In this document: positions 1 to 5,208 of the stretch, one piece after another
Numbering within the stretch: position 1 is the first letter of the stretch
Layout of the letters: each line of letters opens with the position of its first letter
DNA from: Planctomycetaceae bacterium
GTDB lineage: Bacteria > Planctomycetota > Planctomycetia > Pirellulales > Thermoguttaceae
Reading direction: 5' to 3'
Length of the DNA: 8,362 nucleotides
NCBI GenBank assembly: GCA_009783865.1
Contig: WRCR01000153.1
Coordinates: 1 to 8,362 of the forward strand
Made by a program: the position numbers and the translations under genes
Notes under the pieces: generated by a model
What the model was told of the DNA's origin: nothing
What the model saw: only the letters and a program-made list of their open reading frames with translations
Database searches by the model: none

Positions 1-2091
1 CCGCTCATTTATCGGAATGACCTGCTTGCTGCCGAAATCTACCCGGATTCCGACGATTTTGAAAATTCTTCGGGAATTTTGGAAAACGGCCTTGACGGTA
101 TTGCAGACCGTGTGGAATTTTTGTACAATCGCGCAGGTGAGTTGATTGAAAAGCGCGACCAGAACGGCACAGTGCATGAATATGAGTACGACGACCTCGG
201 ACGACTCTTGCATGACCGGGTGACGACTCTGGGAAATACGGTGGATGGTTCAGTGCGAAGAATTTCGACCGAATACACAGTTACCGGTCAAAAAAAATCA
301 ATCACGTCCTACAACAACGCAATAGTCGAAACAGGCAGCATTGTGAATCAGGTATTTTATGAGTATGACGAAAACGGTCGACTGTCACGGGAATACACAG
401 CCCATGAAGGAGCGGTAGATGTTCATATCACGCCGTTCATCGGATACGAGTATGATACTATCGAAAACGGCCTGCGGCTCAAGACGCAAGTATATCCGTC
501 CGGCAAACGTATTGGCTACGAATACGACGAGTATGGTCACATTGAATCGCTTCTCGACGACAATAATGTTCTTGTTGAATACGACTGTTCCGGCAGCGGC
601 TCGGCTTTGCGAACTACTTATGTCGAACCCGGCTTGACACTGGATTATACCGTGTCCGGTGCTTTGGATAGGTTTGGACGGATTGCATCACATGCTTGGA
701 AGAATTCGCTTGGTGCTGCTCTTGTCAATATCGAACACGGCTATGATAGAGCGGGAAACCGTTTGTATAGAAATGATTTATTACAGGCGGCTAACTCGGA
801 ACTCTATACTTACGATGGAGTCAATCAGATTAAATCGCTGAATCGCGGTGCGTTGAATAACAATAAGACGGCGGTTGTTTCGGTTAATCATTCGGAAGCA
901 TGGAACTTCGACGAAACCGGTAACTGGGTGCAGTACAACAAGAATAGTATTGTTGAAAACCGTTCGCACAATGCCGCTAATGAAATTCAATCGCTGGTGT
1001 CGCACGATGCCAACGGGAATATGACCGTCATGACCGGACTGAACTGCAAGTATGACGCGTGGAACCGACTCGTCCAAGTAAGCGATACATCGGATAATTT
1101 GATAGCATGTTACGAATACAACGGCTTGAACCAGCGGATTAAGAAGATTGTTGGTTCTGTTGAAACGAAATCGTTCTTTAATGAGGATTGGCAAGAACTC
1201 GAATCCGTCAAGGAGGCGGGGGATTCAGCCCCCGAATTGACGGCTTATGTTTGGGGACTTCGCTACATAGACGACTTAATCCTGCGAGAGAAAGGTGCAG
1301 AACGTTTGTATTCGGTTGCAGATCCGAATTGGAACGTCGTCGCAATAGTTGAAGATACCGGCAGCATTGTCGAAAGAATGAAATACGATGCTTTCGGGAA
1401 AGTGGCGTGGATTGATGCGGTCTTTGGTGCTAAGGCGAATTCGGATTACGCTTGGAGTCGTACTTTCACGGGCCAGGTTCGCGATAGCGAAACTGGATTG
1501 ATGCTGTATCGGAATCGGTACTACAATACTTCACTGGGGAGATTTGTGCAAAGAGATCCGGTGGGGTATGAGGCGAGAGATGCGAGTTTATATCGATACA
1601 TTTTTTCAAATCCTTGTTCACACACAGATGAAAGGGGAACTAACCCAGCAGGAGCAGCAGCAATTGGTGCTGGAGTAGGTTGCTTTCTAGGTGGTTGTTT
1701 GACTGGCGTGCGCGCGTGGTGGAGAAATGAGAATAGGTGTCAAATTGCATGTAAGTCATTAGGTGGGTGCATTGCGGGAGCGATTACAGGTACTGTCATT
1801 GGACTCAATATTAGCACTGGCGATGTTAGATTGGGTGCGAGTTGTGCTGCTAGCGCAGTGAGTACCCTCATTAGTAATGAATTAGATAATATCTGCGACG
1901 GCATCTGTGGAAAACCAACAGCCATGCCTTGGGGATGTGCGTTTGGTGGTGCGGTAGCGAAACTTGTGGCAGGTTGCATCGCATCCTGGGCAAAAAGTGC
2001 AAAACAGCCTTTTGAGCAAGTAATGTTGACGTTTTTTGGACAGATTGCTGGTCATGATGTGGCGCAAGGATGTACATTTTTTAAGACGTAA
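1..2091 (+). CDS. RHS/YD-repeat protein with cysteine-rich C-terminal tip (5' end outside window)
   Basis: The frame is open from base 1, so the gene begins upstream; 696 residues are visible. They carry about a dozen degenerate YD repeats (for example EYDDLGRL near residue 60, then YEYDENGR, GYDRAGNR, KYDAWNRL, KYDAFGKV) and then the RHS-associated core near residues 489-547: FTGQVRDSETGL, YRNRYYN, LGRFVQRDPVGY, and SLYRYIFSNP in place of the usual LYRYVxNNP. Proteins of this family form a beta-barrel shell and expose a variable C-terminal tip, often a toxin, after the core. Here the tip (residues 548-696) is rich in Gly, Ala and Cys, with GxxxG-type patterns (GAGVGCFLGG, GGCIAGAITGTVIG) and 11 cysteines; I recognise no known toxin domain in it. 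Export and a role in contact-dependent interaction are inferred from the family. The RHS call is secure; the tip function is unknown. Confidence 0.93.
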   Translation, partial: PLIYRNDLLAAEIYPDSDDFENSSGILENGLDGIADRVEFLYNRAGELIEKRDQNGTVHEYEYDDLGRLLHDRVTTLGNTVDGSVRRISTEYTVTGQKKSITSYNNAIVETGSIVNQVFYEYDENGRLSREYTAHEGAVDVHITPFIGYEYDTIENGLRLKTQVYPSGKRIGYEYDEYGHIESLLDDNNVLVEYDCSGSGSALRTTYVEPGLTLDYTVSGALDRFGRIASHAWKNSLGAALVNIEHGYDRAGNRLYRNDLLQAANSELYTYDGVNQIKSLNRGALNNNKTAVVSVNHSEAWNFDETGNWVQYNKNSIVENRSHNAANEIQSLVSHDANGNMTVMTGLNCKYDAWNRLVQVSDTSDNLIACYEYNGLNQRIKKIVGSVETKSFFNEDWQELESVKEAGDSAPELTAYVWGLRYIDDLILREKGAERLYSVADPNWNVVAIVEDTGSIVERMKYDAFGKVAWIDAVFGAKANSDYAWSRTFTGQVRDSETGLMLYRNRYYNTSLGRFVQRDPVGYEARDASLYRYIFSNPCSHTDERGTNPAGAAAIGAGVGCFLGGCLTGVRAWWRNENRCQIACKSLGGCIAGAITGTVIGLNISTGDVRLGASCAASAVSTLISNELDNICDGICGKPTAMPWGCAFGGAVAKLVAGCIASWAKSAKQPFEQVMLTFFGQIAGHDVAQGCTFFKT
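1205..1243. repeat. GC-rich palindromic element inside the RHS gene
   Basis: The outer arms CCGTCAA (1205-1211) and TTGACGG (1237-1243) and the inner arms CGGGGG (1217-1222) and CCCCCG (1229-1234) are perfectly complementary, with loop ATTCAG and a GGAGG/AA internal asymmetry. It is in frame and encodes the linker SVKEAGDSAPELTA just before the YVWGLRYIDDL motif, a place where RHS proteins often have a short variable linker. It may be an in-frame REP-like insertion or simply a hairpin in the mRNA. Confidence 0.5.
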
Positions 2092-2137
2092 AAAATGATG
2101 ATAATGTCAGTCAATGGTTATTTTTAGAAGTGGTTGA

Positions 2138-2175
2138 CACTTTGGATTTCCGATGTTTGCTTGAATTTCAAAGTG
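2138..2175. repeat. Inverted repeat upstream of the small membrane-protein gene
   Basis: CACTTTG (2138-2144) and CAAAGTG (2169-2175) are perfect inverted copies separated by 24 bases, in the 107-131 bases between the RHS stop and the next start. A consensus -35 hexamer TTGACA (2134-2139) overlaps the left arm, but no good -10 follows at 16-18 bases. It could be a weak hairpin or an operator; the evidence is thin. Confidence 0.25.
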
Positions 2176-2222
2176 CAAAGAGTGTAAGTGTATAAGTCGT
2201 GAAGCCAATTGGAATTAAGTTT

Positions 2223-2582
2223 ATGTCACTCAAGAAGTCAGAAATAACGCTGCTTAAGTATGCGATTGTAGTATGTGTGCCGTTGTTATTTATGTTAGCC
2301 TGCATTGTCTATAATGTTGCCTCAGAAATTATTTTGGCATACGAATACAGGAAAACACCACTTCCCTTTATCTCGTTTTTTGACTATATGTTTCCTTGGG
2401 GAATCATTTTCATACAATTACTACTCGTAGTATTATTTTTACCGTCCTTTTACAGAGATTCGATTTTTAGCGATAATGTCTGTCCTGGTGTCTGTCCAGG
2501 TCCGGAAGTTTTGGGTACCGTTCCTGAACGGCATCCTGCCCAGGAGATTTGTGGACCTCCCACGACGGAGAAAACCGACTAA
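2223..2582 (+). CDS. Small two-helix membrane protein of unknown function
   Basis: A protein of about 119 residues that I do not recognise as any family. After a basic N-terminus (MSLKKSE) it has two hydrophobic stretches, roughly residues 11-39 and 58-76, consistent with a two-pass inner-membrane protein. The ATG at 2223 is preferred to a GTG at 2199 (8 residues longer) because a GGA lies 9 bases upstream and nothing resembling a ribosome site precedes the GTG. The last 40 or so residues change character: hydrophilic, Pro/Cys-rich, with a repeated VCPG tetrapeptide, coded by the hairpin-rich segment that begins near 2476. The original C-terminus may therefore have been replaced. It lies 131 bases after the RHS gene on the same strand, the usual position of an RHS immunity gene; that role is only inference. 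Confidence 0.5.
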   Translation: MSLKKSEITLLKYAIVVCVPLLFMLACIVYNVASEIILAYEYRKTPLPFISFFDYMFPWGIIFIQLLLVVLFLPSFYRDSIFSDNVCPGVCPGPEVLGTVPERHPAQEICGPPTTEKTD

Positions 2583-2613
2583 TTTTTCGCGAAATTTCGA
2601 TTTGTTGTTTTGA
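2476..2613. repeat. Hairpin-rich, repeat-like segment with 12-bp tandem copies
   Basis: Two adjacent 12-base near-copies (GTCTGTCCTGGT, GTCTGTCCAGGT) are followed by nested inverted repeats: CCTGG/CCAGG (2484-2488, 2496-2500), AGGTCC/GGACCT (2498-2503, 2553-2558) and CCGTTC/GAACGG (2518-2523, 2526-2531). The composition differs from the AT-rich gene it interrupts. A second open frame (ATG 2476, 45 codons, very basic and Arg-rich) also runs through it. I infer a dispersed repeat or structured RNA element; no second copy is in this window, so the class and the exact edges are uncertain. Confidence 0.35.
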
Positions 2614-2619
2614 AAGACT

Positions 2620-2651
2620 GACCGACGAACGCCGTTCGTCGGTCCTTTATT
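2620..2651 (+). terminator. Rho-independent terminator after the small membrane-protein gene
   Basis: A perfect 12-base inverted repeat, GACCGACGAACG (2620-2631) and CGTTCGTCGGTC (2633-2644), with an effective 3-base loop, is followed by a T-rich CTTTATT run. It lies 38 bases past the stop of the small membrane-protein gene and marks the likely end of that transcript. Confidence 0.75.
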
Positions 2652-2777
2652 GAACACAAGGCGTTATGACCGATTTTTTGCCGAACAGGAGAGCACGTTT
2701 TTCATAGTTTTTCAGTTTGGCAAGATGCCGAATGTTTTGACATAACACATTTATAAATAACGACTTATGTCGCAAAA
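2652..2777. other. Gene-free spacer between the terminator and the tRNA-like sequence
   Basis: An AT-rich stretch with no credible coding frame. It holds a TTGACA hexamer at 2737-2742, followed after only 9 bases by TATAAA, too close for a standard sigma70 promoter, and a small CGAC/GTCG hairpin at 2761-2772. Nothing else is recognisable. Confidence 0.5.
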
Positions 2778-2850
2778 AGTCCCGAAAAAATATATGTTTT
2801 CCTGCGGTTTCCTAAACCGCAGGTTAGGGGTTCGAGTCCCTTCGGGCGTA
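2778..2850 (+). pseudogene. tRNA-Arg(CCU)-like sequence: intact 3' half, degenerate 5' half
   Basis: From 2804 the spacing fits a tRNA exactly: anticodon stem GCGGT/ACCGC (2804-2808, 2816-2820) around loop TTCCTAA with anticodon CCT, a 5-base variable loop AGGTT, the T arm AGGGG-TTCGAGT-CCCTT (2826-2842), the acceptor strand CGGGCGT (2843-2849) and discriminator A2850; no CCA is encoded. The 26 bases upstream do not match a normal 5' half. AGTCCCG (2778-2784) can pair with the acceptor strand at 5 of 7 positions, and the D-arm region offers only AAAA/TTTT (2787-2790, 2797-2800), without T8, A14 or the G18-G19 pair. It is either a decayed tRNA gene or a 3' tRNA fragment of the kind left at integration sites. 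It is unlikely to be a functional tRNA. Confidence 0.65.
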
Positions 2851-2862
2851 GTGCAATTCTCC

Positions 2863-2900
2863 GTTAGCGCAGGACTAAAATCCTACGCTAACTTATTTTG
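2863..2900 (+). terminator. Long imperfect hairpin followed by a T-rich run
   Basis: GTTAGCG (2863-2869) pairs with CGCTAAC (2886-2892); a single C/A mismatch separates this from the inner AGGA/TCCT stem closed by loop CTAAAA. TTATTTTG follows. It lies 12 bases after the tRNA-like 3' end and 29 bases before the DUF1080 start codon. It may terminate transcription from upstream, be a REP-like palindrome, or act as a 5' leader hairpin for the next gene; the sequence alone does not decide. Confidence 0.5.
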
Positions 2901-2929
2901 TTTCGTTCACCCTCACGGAGATATACTCA

Positions 2930-3712
2930 ATGAAAAAGTTCCTCGTTTTATCCGCGATGCTAATGTTCTGCTGCGCCACACTCCTTTTCGCAAAGGACTG
3001 GCGAAGCGGTATCGATTGGAAAGAACCCGCAGTAGTCACCCCCGGCGAAAAATGCGGCAATCCCCCGTCCGACGCAACCATTCTCTTTGACGGAAAAGAC
3101 CTGTCCGCCTGGGAAAATCAAAAATGGAAAATCGAAAACGGTGAAATGGTCATACCGCCAAAGGGAGGAACCAATCGCACTAAAGAAAAGTTCGGCAGTT
3201 TTCAACTGCACATCGAATTCGCAACACCTGCCGAAGTTAATCCGAAAGCAACCGGACAGCAGCGCGGAAACAGCGGCGTTTATCTCGGAAAATATGAGTT
3301 GCAGATTCTCGATTCCTACGAAAACACCACTTACTTCGACGGTCAATGCGGTTCAATTTACAAGCAGCGTCCGCCGCAAGTCAACGTTTGCCGAAAGCCC
3401 GGAGAATGGCAGTCATACGACATTCTTTTCACGCGTCCCGACCTGAAAATCGAAGACGGCAAAGTCAAAGAAGTTGTCCGACCGGCTTACATAACGGTTT
3501 TGCAGAACGGCGTAATGATTCTCAATCATCACGAAATTGAAGGAACGGGATTTTATGACCAGCCGCCGCGCTATGAACCGCATCCGCCGATGATGCCGAT
3601 TGAACTGCAAGACCACGGCAATCCGGTGCGCTTCCGCAATATCTGGATTCGTCCGATTCCAGACGACAACACAAAGCCGCCGCGTGTTAGGGAACCGTAT
3701 TACCACCAGTAA
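2930..3712 (+). CDS. Secreted DUF1080 / 3-keto-disaccharide hydrolase family protein
   Basis: A 260-residue protein with a classical signal peptide (MKKFLVLSAML, hydrophobic to about residue 20, cleavage likely after LFA at 21). The rest is one DUF1080 domain (concanavalin A-like beta sandwich, about residues 48-244), recognised from ILFDGKDLSAW (51-61), RGNSGVYLGKYELQILDSY (112-130), GSIYKQRPPQVN (141-152), GEWQSYDI (158-165), ITVLQNGVMILN (188-199) and the closing PIELQDHGNPVRFRNIWIRPI (223-243). Characterised members cleave 3-keto-glycosides and relatives, and the family is greatly expanded in planctomycetes; the exact substrate here is unknown. The start is well supported: GGAG lies 9 bases upstream of the ATG. 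The protein probably acts outside the cytoplasm. It converges on gcvT with only 5 bases between the genes. Confidence 0.92.
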   Translation: MKKFLVLSAMLMFCCATLLFAKDWRSGIDWKEPAVVTPGEKCGNPPSDATILFDGKDLSAWENQKWKIENGEMVIPPKGGTNRTKEKFGSFQLHIEFATPAEVNPKATGQQRGNSGVYLGKYELQILDSYENTTYFDGQCGSIYKQRPPQVNVCRKPGEWQSYDILFTRPDLKIEDGKVKEVVRPAYITVLQNGVMILNHHEIEGTGFYDQPPRYEPHPPMMPIELQDHGNPVRFRNIWIRPIPDDNTKPPRVREPYYHQ

Positions 3713-3717
3713 TCTGC

Positions 3718-4884
3718 TTAAGATGCCTTGCTGAAGAAAGAGCGTTTCCGCGAATAAAACGGCAGTGAAACAACCGCCGCTTCGTACATCTTGCCGCAGA
3801 TATTGACGAGAAGTTGTTGTCCTGTATGTGAATGTTCCGGCGGAACGTATCCCATCGCAATCGGCTTTTGTAAAGTCGGCGAATATGTTCCGCTGGTAAT
3901 TACGCCGATGTCTTCCGCAGTTTCGTTTTGCAGGTGAATGGTATAACCTTCATGGACAGGACACTGTCTTTCCATTTCCAAGCCGATGCGTACTTTTTGG
4001 AGCGGTTTTCTCTTAATTTCCAGCAACGCTCGGCTTCCGGAAAATTCCCGTCCGTTTAGTTTCACGGCGGAACCGAGTCCTGCTTCAAACGGATTGATTA
4101 ATTCGCTTAACTCGTGCCCGTAAAGCGGCATTGCGGCTTCGAGGCGCAGCGTGTCTCTTGCGCTGAATCCCACGGCAGCGGCATTGAATTGTTTTCCCAG
4201 TTGAAATAATTCTTCCATGAATTGTTCCGCAAGAAATTCTTCGATTACTATTTCAAAACCGTCTTCACCGGTATAACCAGTGCGGGAAATGAAACACCAC
4301 CTCTCACCGGCAGTGAGCGTTGTATTCTTGCTGGTATAGTACTTTAATCCGGCTAGATTGTCTCTGATAAGCGGCTGGAGCAATTCAACAGCAAAGGGAC
4401 CTTGGACAGTAATCATTGCCGTTTTAGACGAGCAATCTGCGAAAGCGGTATTCCCGCCGCCTGCTTTCAGGAATTTTTCCAGTTTGCTTTTGATAAATTT
4501 TGCATCTTTGTTTTTATTACGCGCATTGACAAAGAGGAAGTAGAACGGTTCTTCAGTTACGGTGTAGGTGTTATGTCCGATAAGCAGATCGTCCATAATT
4601 CCGCCGCTGTCGTTTGTCAGGAGGGAATAACAGATTTGTCCTTGCGGCATTGCCGAAACACTGCAAGTCAGGAGTGAATCCAGAAAGGCGCAGGCACCGC
4701 TGCCGCGAAAAATAAAACGTCCCATGTGAGAAATGTCGCTAATACCAACGGCGTTGCGCACGGCTTCGTGTTCGTGAACAACGGAGGTATATTGAAGGGG
4801 CATTGACCAGCCGCTGAAGTCAATCATTTGGGCATTATTAGCGACATGCCAATCATATAGCGGCGTTTGCATTGAATCAGCCAT
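3718..4884 (-). CDS. gcvT: Glycine cleavage system aminomethyltransferase (T-protein)
   Basis: Transfers the methylene group of the aminomethyl intermediate on lipoylated H-protein to tetrahydrofolate, releasing ammonia (EC 2.1.2.10), in the cytoplasm. From the ATG at 4884 the protein has 388 residues, slightly above the family's usual 360-375. Visible motifs: TPLYDWHVANNAQMIDFSGW (7-26), QYTSVVHEHEAVRNAVG then ISDISHMGRF (48-57), GGIMDDLLI (94-102) with the conserved catalytic Asp pair, SRTGYTGEDGFEI (200-212), ARDTLRLEAAMPLYGHEL (242-259), GVITSGTYSPTL (327-338), and LPFYSRKR near the end with a short extra tail. The frame stays open 62 codons further upstream to 5070, but that part has no family similarity and enters repeat DNA, so 4884 is chosen although its ribosome site is weak. 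No gcvH or gcvP is adjacent, and I saw no glycine riboswitch in the leader. Confidence 0.95.
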   Translation of the reverse strand: MADSMQTPLYDWHVANNAQMIDFSGWSMPLQYTSVVHEHEAVRNAVGISDISHMGRFIFRGSGACAFLDSLLTCSVSAMPQGQICYSLLTNDSGGIMDDLLIGHNTYTVTEEPFYFLFVNARNKNKDAKFIKSKLEKFLKAGGGNTAFADCSSKTAMITVQGPFAVELLQPLIRDNLAGLKYYTSKNTTLTAGERWCFISRTGYTGEDGFEIVIEEFLAEQFMEELFQLGKQFNAAAVGFSARDTLRLEAAMPLYGHELSELINPFEAGLGSAVKLNGREFSGSRALLEIKRKPLQKVRIGLEMERQCPVHEGYTIHLQNETAEDIGVITSGTYSPTLQKPIAMGYVPPEHSHTGQQLLVNICGKMYEAAVVSLPFYSRKRSFFSKAS

Positions 4885-5047
4885 TGACGTTCTTTTATTT
4901 TGTGTGAACAACGTGTCTATAGGAAAAGAAACGTACCGATATTCTTTAGCGCAGTGTATATTATTTTCGGAAAATTGTAAATAGGAAATTGACAGAATTT
5001 TTTGACGGTAAGTGTGTAAACGTTTTGCGGGGAATATGGATTTCTGA

Positions 5048-5119
5048 TTTTGCGTCATCTTTGCGTTCAAGGCGTTCTTTGCGGTTAAAATAATTCACGC
5101 AAGGGAAACGCAAAACGCC
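5048..5119. repeat. Degenerate CGCAAAG-type repeats with a bulged inverted repeat
   Basis: On the minus strand the segment reads as spaced variants of CGCAAAG/ACGCAAA (CCGCAAAGAACGCC, GAACGCAAAGATGACGCAAA). On the plus strand GGCGTTCTTTGCG (5071-5083) is complementary to CGCAAAACGCC (5109-5119) apart from a 2-base bulge, giving an 11-bp stem around a 25-base loop. Short units of this kind occur as dispersed intergenic repeats in many genomes. It lies between the divergent gcvT and paaK genes and may also terminate or insulate transcription. Confidence 0.4.
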
Positions 5120-5154
5120 GCTAAAATTCGCCGTTTGACTTTCCGTTAAAATTC
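5118..5154. promoter_or_regulatory. Pair of 12-bp direct repeats around the paaK -35 box (possible operator)
   Basis: CCGCTAAAATTC (5118-5129) and CCGTTAAAATTC (5143-5154) differ at one base and start 25 bases apart. One lies just upstream of the -35 hexamer and the other within the -35/-10 spacer. A third weaker match, GGTTAAAAT, is at 5083-5091. The placement suggests a regulator site, but AT-rich spacer sequence could give this by chance. Confidence 0.35.
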
Positions 5155-5162
5155 ATTACAAT
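5135..5162 (+). promoter_or_regulatory. Sigma70-type promoter for the paaK-like gene
   Basis: TTGACT (5135-5140) and TACAAT (5157-5162) are separated by 16 bases, each one base from consensus. The predicted start point near 5169 gives a leader of about 40 bases to the ATG at 5209 and argues against the GTG at 5173 as start codon. Confidence 0.6.
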
Positions 5163-5208
5163 ACTGATAATTGTGTTTCCCCTTGTTTTCCGCGATAAAA
5201 CGATAAAA

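Noticed and set aside
781..1194. A 137-codon minus-strand frame inside the RHS gene
   Set aside because: Antisense shadow of the repetitive YD coding sequence, with no domain similarity or ribosome site.
2476..2613. A 45-codon basic, Arg-rich frame before the terminator
   Set aside because: No ribosome site, wholly inside the hairpin-rich repeat-like segment, and not recognisable as a protein family. Kept only as part of the repeat observation.
2737..2757. TTGACA plus TATAAA promoter before the tRNA-like sequence
   Set aside because: The hexamers are only 9 bases apart, and no acceptable -10 lies at 16-18 bases.
2778..2850. A complete functional tRNA gene
   Set aside because: The D arm lacks the conserved residues and the acceptor stem has two adjacent mismatches. 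Only the 3' half is canonical.
2767..3090. A 107-codon plus-strand frame overlapping the start of the DUF1080 gene
   Set aside because: Its first part is a translation of the tRNA-like sequence and the palindrome, and its second part is a shadow of the signal peptide region of the DUF1080 gene. It has no coherent domain or ribosome site.
4885..5172. Glycine riboswitch upstream of gcvT
   Set aside because: Neither the conserved glycine-aptamer core sequences nor a tandem aptamer layout could be found on the minus strand.
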